Shown piece by piece: positions 46,629 through 55,725 of a stretch of 64,000 bases of DNA. Source of the stretch: Acidobacteriota bacterium (GTDB lineage: Bacteria; Acidobacteriota; Thermoanaerobaculia; Multivoradales; Multivoraceae); NCBI GenBank assembly GCA_026707325.1, contig JAPOXA010000062.1:1-64000 (forward strand). The letters are read 5' to 3'. Position 1 is the first letter of the stretch, and every line of letters begins with the position of its first letter. Below the pieces are notes generated by a model. It saw only the letters and a list, made by a program, of their open reading frames with translations. It made no database searches and had not been told where the DNA came from. The position numbers were made by a program, and so were the translations under genes.

Positions 46629-47177
46629 ATGGCAACCCGTCGGATGATCTCGCGCCTCTTCTACTTCACGATCGAAGACGAGGGCATCCTCGCCGAGTCG
46701 TTCGGGGGGCTGGATTCGGACACTTTCGCGATCGCCTACAAGGTCGAGGACACGGACGACGTCTTCGTCATGACCAGCGAGACGCGGGACGCGCTGGACC
46801 GTTCGGACGTGCCGTACAACCTGCTCGCCGAGGAGGACGGTTCGAAGATCGCCCTCTTCCACTCCCCGCTCTCGCGCGAGGAGCTGTCGGACTTCGAGGA
46901 ACCGCTGAAGGCGCTGGCGCTGGCGTACCGGGCGATCGCCATGGCCTGCGTCGGCGTGAACGGCGAATCGGATCTCGGCTTCGACCTGAGCGAGGGGATG
47001 CGCAACTACACGTACTTCACCGCGCCGGCCGGCCACACTTTCATCTGGCGGCTGTTCACCCACCGCGACGAGGCGCGCCAGTTCCTGGACAAGCTGACGA
47101 TCGGCGACAAGAACGCCCTGGAGTGGGCCGAGGCGATCCCGATGGAGTCCATGGCCGAACTCACCGGCTTTCACTGA
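46629..47177 (+). CDS. Conserved hypothetical cytoplasmic protein
   Basis: A 182-residue acidic protein without signal peptide or membrane helix. It opens with RRMISRLFYFTIEDEGILAE and has two alpha/beta-looking halves: AIAYKVEDTDDVFVMTSETR, and a later aromatic stretch ending NYTYFTAPAGHTFIWRLFTH. I do not recognise the family. ATG 46629 is preceded at 9 bases by AGGAG, and the alternative TTG at 46620 lies inside that ribosome site's spacing. It is followed by xseA after 7 bases, but nothing ties it to DNA repair. Confidence 0.7.
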   Translation: MATRRMISRLFYFTIEDEGILAESFGGLDSDTFAIAYKVEDTDDVFVMTSETRDALDRSDVPYNLLAEEDGSKIALFHSPLSREELSDFEEPLKALALAYRAIAMACVGVNGESDLGFDLSEGMRNYTYFTAPAGHTFIWRLFTHRDEARQFLDKLTIGDKNALEWAEAIPMESMAELTGFH

Positions 47178-47184
47178 GCCGCAG

Positions 47185-48603
47185 TTGAACCGCCTCGATT
47201 CCGAACTGCCGGCCGGCACCTACACCGTCTCCGAGTTCGCCTGGGAGATGAAGGGCCTGCTCGCCGACGCGTACCCCTCGGTCTGGGTCGCCGGCGAAGT
47301 GCAGCGGCTGCGGTCGGCGGCCAGGGGCCAGCTCTACTTCGAGTTGATCGAGAAGGGCCGCGGCGACCGGATCCGGGCGAAGCTCGACTGCGTGCTCTGG
47401 GCGGACGAGCGCGCCGTCACCGAGGCTGAACTGCGCGAGGCCGGAGTCGAACTGGCCGAGGGTGTCGTGCTGCGCTGCTGCGGCCGTCCCGAGTTCTGGC
47501 CCGGCGGCGGCCGGCTCCAGTTCACGGTCCGCGAGGTCGATCCGCTGTTCTCGCTCGGCGCGCTCGAGAAGCGGCGCCGGGAGACGCTCCGGGCGCTCGA
47601 AGCCGAGGGTCTGCTCGAGCGCAACAAGAAGCTGGCGCTGCCGCCGGCGCCCTTGGAGATCGGGCTCATCACGTCCGAGGGGAGCGCCGCCTACCACGAC
47701 TTTCTCGACACGCTGGTCAACTCCGGCCTGGGCTTTCGCGTGTACCTCGTCCATTCGGCGGTCCAGGGAGCGGCGGCCGAGGCGGAGATCGACCGCGCCT
47801 TCGATCTGCTCGGCGCCTACGCGCGCGGCGGCCGCCGGCTCGATGCGATCGCCCTGATCCGGGGCGGCGGGTCGCGCTCCGATCTGGCCACGTTCGACAG
47901 TCGCCGGGTGGCGCGCGCGGTGGCCCGGTCGCCGGTGCCGACGATCTGCGGCATCGGCCACCAGATCGACGTGTCGATCGCGGACGTTGTCGCCCACACC
48001 TCCTGCAAGACTCCGACGGAAGCGGCCGAGTTCCTGGCCGGCAGGGTCGGCGAGGCGGCGTACCGGGTGGAGGAGGCGGGCCGTGCTCTCGCGAGGCAGG
48101 CCACGGACCTCTTGCGCTCCGCACGGCAACGCGTCTCTTCCCTCCCGCCGCGGCTGGCGTCGCCGAGCCGTGCTCTGCTCAGGAACCGCGTCCGCGACTG
48201 CCGGGCCTTCCGGCGCGACCTGGGGCGGGCGGCCGGGAGAGCGCTGTCGGAGCGGACCGCCGAGTGCCGGCTGGCGGTGAACCGGGCGCGGACCGCCGCC
48301 CAGCGGCTCGTGGCGGCCGCCAGGAGGCAGGAGGAGGTTCGGCGCGACGGCCTGGTCCGCGGCGCGCTCAAGCCGGTTGGCCGGGCGGCCGAGCGAGTGG
48401 AGGCGCACGGCCGGCTGTGCGAGCAACTCTCGCCGGAGCGGACGCTCGCCCGCGGTTTCAGCATCACCCGCCGCGCTGACGGCGGGCTCGTGCGGCAGGT
48501 GTCGGAGGTGGCGGCTGGCGACGAACTTCGTACGCGGCTCGCCGACGGCACGGTGGCGAGCACCGTCGACTCGCGCGCTACGGCTGGCAAGGAGACGGCA
48601 TGA
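47185..48603 (+). CDS. xseA: Exodeoxyribonuclease VII large subunit
   Basis: The 472-residue catalytic subunit of ExoVII, which degrades single-stranded DNA from both ends. The N-terminal OB-fold (YTVSEFAWEMKGLLADAYPSVWVAGEVQ, then GQLYFELI and LQFTVREVDP) precedes the catalytic domain with IGLITSEGSAAYHDFLDTL, ALIRGGGSRSDLATFDS and ICGIGHQIDVSIADVVAHTS, and a long Arg/Ala-rich helical region that binds XseB. The C-terminus ends with RGFSITRRADG. TTG 47185 is the only sensible start for this N-terminus. It overlaps xseB by 4 bases. Confidence 0.95.
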   Translation: MNRLDSELPAGTYTVSEFAWEMKGLLADAYPSVWVAGEVQRLRSAARGQLYFELIEKGRGDRIRAKLDCVLWADERAVTEAELREAGVELAEGVVLRCCGRPEFWPGGGRLQFTVREVDPLFSLGALEKRRRETLRALEAEGLLERNKKLALPPAPLEIGLITSEGSAAYHDFLDTLVNSGLGFRVYLVHSAVQGAAAEAEIDRAFDLLGAYARGGRRLDAIALIRGGGSRSDLATFDSRRVARAVARSPVPTICGIGHQIDVSIADVVAHTSCKTPTEAAEFLAGRVGEAAYRVEEAGRALARQATDLLRSARQRVSSLPPRLASPSRALLRNRVRDCRAFRRDLGRAAGRALSERTAECRLAVNRARTAAQRLVAAARRQEEVRRDGLVRGALKPVGRAAERVEAHGRLCEQLSPERTLARGFSITRRADGGLVRQVSEVAAGDELRTRLADGTVASTVDSRATAGKETA

Positions 48604-48920
48604 GCGACGACCGGACCGGTGGTGACGTGGCCGAGCTGAGCTTCAGCGAGGCGATGGAAGAACTCGAGAGCGTGCTCCGGCGGATCGAGGGCGACGAGAT
48701 CGATGTCGATCAACTGGGCCGCGAGCTGGGCCAGGCGGCGCGGTTGCTCGAGGTCTGCCGGAAGAAGATCCGCCGGGCCGAGGTCGAGGTCCGGCAGATC
48801 GTCGAGCAGATCGAGGAAGACGGGGTCGACTCGGGAGCCGCGACGCCGGAGGCGCCGGAGGCCGAATCGTCCGCAACGGAGCCCGCGTCGCCCGACGACC
48901 AGGACGACATCCCGTTCTGA
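48600..48920 (+). CDS. xseB: Exodeoxyribonuclease VII small subunit
   Basis: A 106-residue partner of XseA. The core helices (SFSEAMEELESVLRRIEGDEI... LGRELGQAARLLEVCRKKIRRAE) match the family, whose usual length is about 80 residues. The extra length is an acidic Glu/Ala/Ser/Pro tail from about residue 75 ending DDQDDIPF. The tail resembles the acidic C-terminal tip of single-strand binding proteins, perhaps a protein-docking peptide; that comparison is inference. ATG 48600 overlaps xseA; the stop shares one base with the rhomboid ATG (TGATG). Confidence 0.94.
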   Translation: MSDDRTGGDVAELSFSEAMEELESVLRRIEGDEIDVDQLGRELGQAARLLEVCRKKIRRAEVEVRQIVEQIEEDGVDSGAATPEAPEAESSATEPASPDDQDDIPF

Positions 48921-49765
48921 TGTTCGAGCGCCAGAAGACAGGCTCCGTCGTCTGCCCCGGCTGCGGTCGGCTGGTCGGCGTGCAGGACGAGCGCTGCTGG
49001 AACTGCGGCCGGACCCGGCCCAGCCTGTTCGGCTTCTCGCGCGCCCTGCAGAACCTCGGCAACGAGGCGGTGTTCTCCACCGTCGTGATCGGCCTCTGCG
49101 TCGTCATCTACCTGCTGGAACTCCTGATGGCCCCCGGCCGGGTCAACACGCAGCTCGGCTTCGGTTTCCTGGCGCCGGACCTCGAGGTCGGCGTCCGGCT
49201 CGGCGCCAGCGGCGCGTTGATCGTCTTCGACTACGACCGCTGGTGGACCATCCTGAGCGCCGGCTGGCTGCACGGCGGCCTGCTGCACATCGCCTTCAAC
49301 ATGTACTGGGTGCATCAGCTCGGGCCGGTCATGGCCCGGCTCTACGGCGTTCCCCGGGCGGCGATCATCTACCTGCTCTCCTCGGCGATGGGATTCCTGG
49401 TGACCAGCGCCATGCCGATCGTGGCGCCCTGGATGCCATTCACTCACCGTGCCAGTGTGACCCTGGGCGCTTCGGCGGCCGTGTTCGGCTGGCTGGGAGC
49501 GTTGATCTGCTACTCGCGGCAGAGTGGCGGGCGGATGTTCATGAGGCAGGTGCTCGGCATGGCGATACCCCTGGTGCTGTTCGGCCTGCTGATCCCGGGA
49601 ATCGACAACTGGGCTCATCTCGGCGGGCTGGCCGGTGGATACCTGCTGGCGAGCCGCTACGGCCCGAACACGGAAGAACGCCCAGGGCAGGTTCTCGTCG
49701 CTCTCGTGCTGCTCGTCGTATCCCTGCTGGCGGTGCCGCTCTCGTTCATCTCCTGGTCGATCTGA
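48920..49765 (+). CDS. Rhomboid intramembrane serine protease with N-terminal zinc ribbon
   Basis: A 281-residue membrane protein. The first 30 residues hold a CPGCG...CWNCG zinc-ribbon-like motif (Cys at about residues 12, 15, 26, 29). Six or seven membrane helices follow, with the rhomboid features: the loop-1 WR-like region replaced by DRWWTILSAGWLHGG, HIAFNMYWVHQLGP (conserved HxxxN), the nucleophile Ser185 in LGASAAVFG, and the general base His233 in NWAHLGGLAGGY. It cleaves membrane proteins within the bilayer; the substrate is unknown. It is translationally coupled to xseB. Confidence 0.9.
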   Translation: MFERQKTGSVVCPGCGRLVGVQDERCWNCGRTRPSLFGFSRALQNLGNEAVFSTVVIGLCVVIYLLELLMAPGRVNTQLGFGFLAPDLEVGVRLGASGALIVFDYDRWWTILSAGWLHGGLLHIAFNMYWVHQLGPVMARLYGVPRAAIIYLLSSAMGFLVTSAMPIVAPWMPFTHRASVTLGASAAVFGWLGALICYSRQSGGRMFMRQVLGMAIPLVLFGLLIPGIDNWAHLGGLAGGYLLASRYGPNTEERPGQVLVALVLLVVSLLAVPLSFISWSI

Positions 49766-49791
49766 TCGGCCAGGAGCCGACTCCGCCGGTC

Positions 49792-49824
49792 GGCGAATAA
49801 CTTTTCGCCAAAGTGGTGTACTAT
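49792..49824 (+). promoter_or_regulatory. Putative control region of the arg operon
   Basis: An inverted repeat GGCGAA / TTCGCC (49792-49809, six-base spacer) is followed by TACTAT (49819-49824), a 4-of-6 match to a -10 box, 10 bases before the argC GTG. There is no ribosome site between, so argC may be leaderless. The AT-rich dyad just upstream is a candidate ArgR operator, although it does not match the E. coli ARG box well. The repressor gene argR ends the same operon. Confidence 0.35.
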
Positions 49825-49834
49825 TCGTGGCCTT

Positions 49835-50872
49835 GTGATTCGGGCTGCGATCGCCGGGGCGTCCGGCTACAGTGGAGCGGAACTCGTCCGGTGGCTTCAG
49901 GGCCACCCGGAAGTGGAGCTTGGTGCGCTGGCGGCGGGCCGCCAGGCCGGCCGCTCCGCGAGTGACGTGTTCCCCCACCTGGGCGACGCCGTCACCGCCG
50001 ATCTGGTGGGGACGGACTGGGATCGCCTGGGTGCCGCCGACGTCGTCTTCCTGGCTCTGCCGCATGGCGAGGCGCTCGGCGCCGCGGGCCGGCTGCTCGA
50101 GGCCGGGGCCAGGGTCATCGATATCGGCGCGGACTTCCGGCTCCAGAGCCCCTCCGCCTACCGGCATTGGTACGGCGGTGAGCACACGGCCACGGACCTT
50201 CTGGCTGAAGCTGTCTACGGCCTGACGGAGTGGCGGCGCTCCGCGGTGGCCAGAGCGCGCCTGGTCGCCAATCCCGGCTGCTACCCGACCGCCTCGGCCC
50301 TGGCGCTCAAACCGCTCTTCGAGCACTTCGGCGATCGCGTCGCCGGCGCGGTGGTGATCGACGCGAAGTCGGGCGTCTCGGGCGCGGGCAGGAACGCCCG
50401 GGACGGCTACCAGTACTCGGAGCTGAACGAGAACCTGAAGCCCTACGGTTCGGGCGTTCATCGCCACCAGCCCGAGATCGAGCAGGAACTCGCCGTCTCC
50501 GGCGTGGCGCCCCGGGTGTTCTTCTCGCCCCATCTCGTGCCGATGACCCGGGGCATCCTCGCCGCCTGCTACGTGCCGATGACCGCGCCGCCGAGCCGCG
50601 ACGAGCTCGAGGCGGCCTACCTCGATCGCCATGCCAGCGAGCCCTTCGTGCGGGTGCTGACCGGTTCGGCCTTGCCCCAGACGAAGGCCACCCTGGGCTC
50701 CAACTACTGCGACCTCGCCGTCCGCGTCGATGCCGAACGCGGGCTCGCGGTCGTGTTCTCGGCGCTCGACAACCTCGTCAAGGGAGCCGCCGGCCAGGCG
50801 GTGCAGAACATGAATGTGATGTTTGATCTTCCAGAAACGACAGGCCTCTCAGCCGTGCCGGTGTTCCCGTGA
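49835..50872 (+). CDS. argC: N-acetyl-gamma-glutamyl-phosphate reductase
   Basis: A 345-residue NADPH-dependent reductase, third step of arginine synthesis. It has the nucleotide motif AAIAGASGYSGAELVRWL, LPHGEA, the catalytic Cys149 in NPGCYPTAS, DAKSGVSGAGRNA, and HLVPMTRGILAACY. The GTG start at 49835 gives the canonical N-terminus directly, with no visible Shine-Dalgarno site. It overlaps argJ by 4 bases (GTGA). It heads the argC-J-B-D-H-R operon. Confidence 0.97.
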   Translation: MIRAAIAGASGYSGAELVRWLQGHPEVELGALAAGRQAGRSASDVFPHLGDAVTADLVGTDWDRLGAADVVFLALPHGEALGAAGRLLEAGARVIDIGADFRLQSPSAYRHWYGGEHTATDLLAEAVYGLTEWRRSAVARARLVANPGCYPTASALALKPLFEHFGDRVAGAVVIDAKSGVSGAGRNARDGYQYSELNENLKPYGSGVHRHQPEIEQELAVSGVAPRVFFSPHLVPMTRGILAACYVPMTAPPSRDELEAAYLDRHASEPFVRVLTGSALPQTKATLGSNYCDLAVRVDAERGLAVVFSALDNLVKGAAGQAVQNMNVMFDLPETTGLSAVPVFP

Positions 50873-52071
50873 GTTGCGGCGTCACTGCCCCGCGGGGCTT
50901 CGTTGCCGCGGGCGTTCACTGCGGCCTCAAGAAGCGGCGGCTCGATCTCTCGATCATCGCCTCCACGGCGGACGAGCCGTCGGCAATGGCGGCCGTGTTC
51001 ACGCGCAACCAGGTCCAGGCGGCGCCCGTCGTCTACTGCCGCGAGGTCGTGGCGGGCGGTCGGGCGCGAGCGATCGTGGCAAACAGCGGCAACGCGAACG
51101 CCTGCACGGGCGAGCCGGGCCTGGCCGACGCGCGGGCGATGGCCGAGCGGGCCGGTGCGGCGCTCGACATGGATCCGGGCCACGTCCTTGTCGCCTCGAC
51201 CGGCGTGATCGGGGTCCCTCTGCCGATGCCGACCGTGCTCGCCGGCATCGACCAGGCGGCGACCGAGCTCGGGCCGGGGGGCGGCGTGTCGGCGGCGGAG
51301 GGGATCCTGACGACGGACACCCGGCCGAAGATCAAGGTCGAGAAGGTCGGCCTCGCGGGTGGCGAGGTGACGATCGGCGGCATCGCGAAGGGGGCCGGGA
51401 TGATGGCGCCGGACATGGCGACCACCCTGGCCTTCGTCACGACGGACGTGAAGGCGTCGCCGGAGATGCTCGACCTCGCCCTGCGGAAGGCGGTGGAGCC
51501 GACCCTCAACAGCGTCACCGTCGACGGCGACACGAGCACGAACGACTGCGTCCTGATGCTCGCCAACGGCGCCGCCGGCGTCGAGGCCGGGTCCGCGGAC
51601 GATCTGGAGCGCTTCACGGCCGGTCTGCAGCGTGTCCTCGGCCGGCTCGCGGTCGCCCTGATCGCCGACGCCGAGGGCGCGAACCGCGTGATCGAGGTCC
51701 GGGTGAAGGGCGCGCGCACCGACGCGGCGGCTCGGCAGGTCGCGAACACGATCGCCAACTCGCCCCTGGTCAAGACGGCCTACCGTTCCGGTCAGCCGAA
51801 CTGGGGCCGGTTCATGGGGGCGATCGGGCGTGCCGACGTCGACATCGTCGAGCAGCGGATCGGCATCGCGGTGCTGGCAGACGGCGAGCGGGTCGAAGTC
51901 GTGCGCGGCGGCCTGGGCGTCAGCGACAACCTCGAGGGTCTGGCGCGGACGATGCTCGCGGACCACACCGTGCTCGAGGTCGATCTCGGCCTCGGTTCCG
52001 GCCGCTGGACGGTCTGGACCTGCGACCTTTCCGAGGGCTACATCGAGATCAACGCCAGCTACATCAGTTGA
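50869..52071 (+). CDS. argJ: Glutamate N-acetyltransferase / amino-acid acetyltransferase ArgJ
   Basis: A 400-residue enzyme that recycles the acetyl group from N-acetylornithine to glutamate, making the pathway cyclic. It is a self-cleaving Ntn-like protein: the cleavage site and nucleophile Thr185 lie in KGAGMMAPDMATTLAF. VANSGNANACTG, STGVIGVPLP, VDGDTSTNDCVLML and the end YIEINASYIS are standard. Whether it is bifunctional (also using acetyl-CoA) cannot be read from sequence; with no argA in the window this is possible. Confidence 0.97.
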   Translation: MSCGVTAPRGFVAAGVHCGLKKRRLDLSIIASTADEPSAMAAVFTRNQVQAAPVVYCREVVAGGRARAIVANSGNANACTGEPGLADARAMAERAGAALDMDPGHVLVASTGVIGVPLPMPTVLAGIDQAATELGPGGGVSAAEGILTTDTRPKIKVEKVGLAGGEVTIGGIAKGAGMMAPDMATTLAFVTTDVKASPEMLDLALRKAVEPTLNSVTVDGDTSTNDCVLMLANGAAGVEAGSADDLERFTAGLQRVLGRLAVALIADAEGANRVIEVRVKGARTDAAARQVANTIANSPLVKTAYRSGQPNWGRFMGAIGRADVDIVEQRIGIAVLADGERVEVVRGGLGVSDNLEGLARTMLADHTVLEVDLGLGSGRWTVWTCDLSEGYIEINASYIS

Positions 52072-52085
52072 GGGCGGGCGCGGCA

Positions 52086-52967
52086 ATGAAAGCAGAGCGG
52101 GATCTCGGCCAGGAAATGGCGGCGGCGCTGCGCTACGCCTCGGCGTGGCGCGGCAAGCGCGTCGTCGTCAAGTACGGCGGCCGCGCGATGGCCGGCGAGG
52201 AGTTCGGCACCCTGATCGAGGACCTGGTGCTGCTGCGGAGCGCCGGGTTGCGCCCGATGCTGGTTCACGGCGGCGGGGCCGAGATCTCGACGATGCTCGA
52301 GACGATGGGCATCGAGCCGCGCTTCGTCGACGGTCTTCGGGTCACGGACAAGGACACGATGCGGGTGGTCGAGATGGTCCTCGGCGGTTCGGTCAACAAG
52401 CGTCTGGTGGGGATGATCCAGCGCGCCGGCGGCCGCGCGGTCGGCCTCACCGGCAAGGACGGCGACCTGCTGCGGGTGCGTCCCCACGCGCGGGCGGACG
52501 AACTCGGCTTCGTCGGCGAGATCGAGAAGGTCGACACCTCGCTGCTCGACCAGCTCACGAACTCCGGCTACGTGCCGGTGATCGGCTCGCTCGGCGTGGG
52601 GCCGGGTGGCGACACCTACAACGTCAACGCCGATACGGCGGCCGCGGCGCTCGCCGCCGAGGTCTCCGCCGAGAAGCTCCTCCTGCTCACCGACGTGCGC
52701 GGGATCAACGACAACGGCGCGTTCCGGTCGCGGCTCTCCCCCGCGGAAGCCCAGGAGCTGATCGACTCCGGCGTCGTGTCCGCCGGCATGGTGCCGAAGG
52801 TGCGAGCCTGCCTCAGCGCCATCGAGGCCGGAGTCGGGAGCGCCCACATCGTCGCCGCCGGCGAACCGCACGGGCTCCTGGTGGAACTCTTCACCGAAGG
52901 CGGCATCGGAACGATGATCAAGCCCGCAACCCAGCAGAGCCTGATTCAGGGAGTAGACCTGTCATGA
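52086..52967 (+). CDS. argB: N-acetylglutamate kinase
   Basis: A 293-residue amino-acid kinase family enzyme, second step of arginine synthesis. It has VVVKYGGRAMAGEEF, LVHGGGAEISTML, GSVNKRLVGMIQRAGG, GLTGKDGDLLRVRP, YNVNADTAAAALAA and GMVPKVRACLSAIEAG. The N-terminal helix before the kinase core (ERDLGQEMAAALRYASAWRG) resembles that of hexameric, arginine-inhibited enzymes, so feedback control is likely. ATG 52086 is 14 bases after argJ; the upstream open frame is shadow. It overlaps argD by 4 bases. Confidence 0.96.
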   Translation: MKAERDLGQEMAAALRYASAWRGKRVVVKYGGRAMAGEEFGTLIEDLVLLRSAGLRPMLVHGGGAEISTMLETMGIEPRFVDGLRVTDKDTMRVVEMVLGGSVNKRLVGMIQRAGGRAVGLTGKDGDLLRVRPHARADELGFVGEIEKVDTSLLDQLTNSGYVPVIGSLGVGPGGDTYNVNADTAAAALAAEVSAEKLLLLTDVRGINDNGAFRSRLSPAEAQELIDSGVVSAGMVPKVRACLSAIEAGVGSAHIVAAGEPHGLLVELFTEGGIGTMIKPATQQSLIQGVDLS

Positions 52968-54157
52968 CCGAGGACAGCCTGTTCGCAAACTACAAGCGGG
53001 CGCCGGTAGCGTTCAGCCACGGCGATGGAGTGCGTCTGTGGGACACCCAGGGCCGCGAGTACCTCGACTTCCTGGCAGGTATCGCGGTCTCGTCCCTGGG
53101 CCACAGCCACCCGGCTCTGACCGAGGCGATCACGCGCCAGGCCGGGCGCTACCTGCACGTCTCGAACCTGTTCCGGATCCGGGAACAGGAGCGGGCGGGC
53201 GAGTCGCTGGTGGACGCGACGAAGGGTTTGCTCCACAGCGCCTTCTTCTGCAACAGCGGCGCCGAGGCGGTCGAAGCGGCGATCAAGCTGGCGCGGCGCT
53301 ACGCCTACGACCGGGACGGCTCGGGCGACCGGCACCGGATCGTCACCGCGGAGGGCGGCTTCCACGGCCGTACCCTGGGGGCCCTGGCGGCGACCGCCAC
53401 GCCCGCCTACCAGGTCGGCTTCGGCCCCCTCCCGGGAGGGTTCGCCTCGGTGCCCTTTGGCGACCTGGAGGCGGCGGCCAGCGAGATCGACGGCACGACC
53501 TGCGCGGTCCTCATCGAGGCGATCCAGGGCGAGGCCGGCGTGATCGAGCCGCCTGAGGGCTACCTCGAGGGTCTGCAGGCGCTCTGCCGCGAACGCGGCG
53601 CGCTGTTCATCCTCGACGAGGTGCAGACCGGGATCGGTCGCCTCGGACGGGCCTACGGCTTCCAGCACTACGGCCTCGAACCGGACGTCGTGACCCTCGC
53701 CAAGGGCCTCGGCGGCGGCGTTCCCGTGGGCGCCGTACTCGCGCGGAGCGAGGTCGCTTCGGCGCTCGTGCCGGGCACCCACGGCACCACCTTCGGCGGC
53801 AACCCGCTCGCGAGCGCCGCGGTCCGGGCCGTGCTCGAGACGGTGTTCGATCCGGACTTTCTCGAACGGGTGACCAGGGCCGGCGAGTACCTTCGCGCCC
53901 TGCTCGGTCAGCTCAAGGCCGGCGGCCTGGTCACCGAGGTGCGGGGGCAGGGGCTGATGACGGCGATCGAGTGCACGCCGGACGCGGCCGATGTCGCGAA
54001 CCGTTGCCTGGAGAACGGCCTGATCGTCAACGCGCCCAGAGCCCACAGCATCCGGATGCTGCCGCCCCTCGTGGTTCACGACCCCGAGATCGAGCGGGCG
54101 GTCGGGATCCTCGCGCACTGCCTGGAGGCCCAGACTCTGGAGGATGGCGCGGCTTGA
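52964..54157 (+). CDS. argD: Acetylornithine aminotransferase
   Basis: A 397-residue class III PLP aminotransferase converting N-acetylglutamate semialdehyde to N-acetylornithine. Present are FLAGIAVSSLGHSHPAL, CNSGAEAVEAAIKLAR for PLP phosphate, EGGFHGRTLGALAAT, EAIQGEAGV, LDEVQTGIGRLG and the Schiff-base Lys247 in TLAKGLGGGVPVGA. ATG 52964 overlaps argB (ATGA) and matches the family N-terminus. The enzyme may also serve in lysine/DAP synthesis, as ArgD does elsewhere. It overlaps argH by 4 bases (TTGA). Confidence 0.96.
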   Translation: MTEDSLFANYKRAPVAFSHGDGVRLWDTQGREYLDFLAGIAVSSLGHSHPALTEAITRQAGRYLHVSNLFRIREQERAGESLVDATKGLLHSAFFCNSGAEAVEAAIKLARRYAYDRDGSGDRHRIVTAEGGFHGRTLGALAATATPAYQVGFGPLPGGFASVPFGDLEAAASEIDGTTCAVLIEAIQGEAGVIEPPEGYLEGLQALCRERGALFILDEVQTGIGRLGRAYGFQHYGLEPDVVTLAKGLGGGVPVGAVLARSEVASALVPGTHGTTFGGNPLASAAVRAVLETVFDPDFLERVTRAGEYLRALLGQLKAGGLVTEVRGQGLMTAIECTPDAADVANRCLENGLIVNAPRAHSIRMLPPLVVHDPEIERAVGILAHCLEAQTLEDGAA

Positions 54158-55725
54158 GCGGGAAGGCCGGCGGGCTCGCTACGCCCCGCCTGTGGGGCGG
54201 CGCGTTCGACGCGGAGGTCGATCCGGTCATCGACGCCTACACGCGGTCGCTGCCGTTCGACCACCGGCTCGCGGCGGCCGACCTCGTCGGGTGTCTGGCT
54301 CACGCCCGGATGCTCTTCGAGACCGGCGTCGTCGCCCGGGATTCGGCCGCCGCCATCCTCTCCGGCCTGAGCTCGATGCTCCGGCGCGTCGAGGCGGGGG
54401 AGCTCGAGGTCGGGGGCGTGGACGAGGACGTCCACACCTGGATCGAGCGGCAGCTCACCGAGGAGATCGGCGATGCGGGCCGGCGGTTGCACACCGCCCG
54501 CAGCCGCAACGACCAGACGGCGGTCGCCTTCCGCTTGTGGCAGCGGGCGGAGGCCGAGCGCGCGGTCGCCGCGGCCCTGGAGCTGGTCGAGGCCCTGCTC
54601 AGCCAGGGGCGGCAGCACGTGGACACGGCTCTTCCCGGCTACACCCACATGCAGCGCGCCCAACCGACGACGCTGGCGCAGCACCTGCTGGCGCACGCGT
54701 GGTCCGTTCTCGCCGACGCCGGGCGGCTGCGCCTGGCGCACCGAACGGCGGGTCTGAGCCCGCTGGGCGCCGGGGCGATGGCCGGGTCGCCGCACCGGAT
54801 CGACCCCGTCCGCAGCGCCGAACTGCTCGGCATGGACGCCGCCTATCCGAACAGCATGTGGGCCGTGGCGGACCGCGACTACGTCGCCGAGGCGCTCTTC
54901 GCCTGCGCGCTCGCCATGGTCCACCTGTCCCGCTGGGCGGAGGAAGTCGTGCTCTGGACGTCGAGCGAGTTCTCCTTCGCCCGGCTCCAGGACCGGGCCG
55001 CCAAGGGCTCGAGCATCATGCCGCAGAAGAAGAACCCGGAACCCGCGGAGATCCTCCGCGGCAAGTCAGGTCGCGTCGTGGGCGACCTGGTGTCGGTGCT
55101 GGTGACGGTCAAGGGCCTGCCGCTGACCTACAACAGCGATATGCAGGAGGACAAGGAGGCCCTGTTCGACGCCTTCGACACGGTGACCGCCTCGTTCGAC
55201 GTGGCCCGAGTGCTGGGCGAGAGCCTCGAGTTCGACCGCGAGGCGATGGCGGCGGCGCTGGAGGGTTCGTACATCACCGCCACCGATCTGGCCGATCTCC
55301 TGGCCGCGGCGGGCGTACCGTTCCGGAGCGCCCATGAGCGCACCGGCGCCGTGGTCCGCGCCGCCGGCGAGCGTGGCGTCGAACTGTGGCAGCTTCCGGC
55401 CTCGGATCTCGAGGAGCTCGTACCGGAGATCGAGGACCGGGAAGGGCTGCTGGCCGCGTTGCGGCCCGACGCCTCGCTTGCCGCTCATCGGAGCTACGGC
55501 GGGCCGGCGCCGGAGCGGGTCCGCGAGCAGATCGAGGAGATCGACGAACGGCTTGCGGCCGAGCGGCAGTGGCTGGAGGCGCGGAAGCCGCCGCCGATCT
55601 ACCGGGCTCACCTGGACGGTCGGTTGTTGGCCGAGGAGATCCCGGGAACCGGGCCCGCAGACACGCCGGTCCTCGGCGATGGCGATTCACCGGGTCCGCG
55701 CCGGCCGAAGGTTGGTGACGCATGA
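54154..55725 (+). CDS. argH: Argininosuccinate lyase
   Basis: A 523-residue enzyme of the fumarase/aspartase superfamily, cleaving argininosuccinate to arginine and fumarate. It shows LWGGAFDAEVDP, DEDVHTWIE, LHTARSRNDQTAVAFRLW, LPGYTHMQRAQPTTLAQHLL, and the mobile catalytic loop KGSSIMPQKKNPEPAEILRG (about residue 286). The family is usually about 460 residues; here the C-terminal 60 residues form a Pro/Arg-rich extension without known function. TTG 54154 overlaps argD. Its partner argG is not in this window. Confidence 0.96.
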   Translation: MSGKAGGLATPRLWGGAFDAEVDPVIDAYTRSLPFDHRLAAADLVGCLAHARMLFETGVVARDSAAAILSGLSSMLRRVEAGELEVGGVDEDVHTWIERQLTEEIGDAGRRLHTARSRNDQTAVAFRLWQRAEAERAVAAALELVEALLSQGRQHVDTALPGYTHMQRAQPTTLAQHLLAHAWSVLADAGRLRLAHRTAGLSPLGAGAMAGSPHRIDPVRSAELLGMDAAYPNSMWAVADRDYVAEALFACALAMVHLSRWAEEVVLWTSSEFSFARLQDRAAKGSSIMPQKKNPEPAEILRGKSGRVVGDLVSVLVTVKGLPLTYNSDMQEDKEALFDAFDTVTASFDVARVLGESLEFDREAMAAALEGSYITATDLADLLAAAGVPFRSAHERTGAVVRAAGERGVELWQLPASDLEELVPEIEDREGLLAALRPDASLAAHRSYGGPAPERVREQIEEIDERLAAERQWLEARKPPPIYRAHLDGRLLAEEIPGTGPADTPVLGDGDSPGPRRPKVGDA

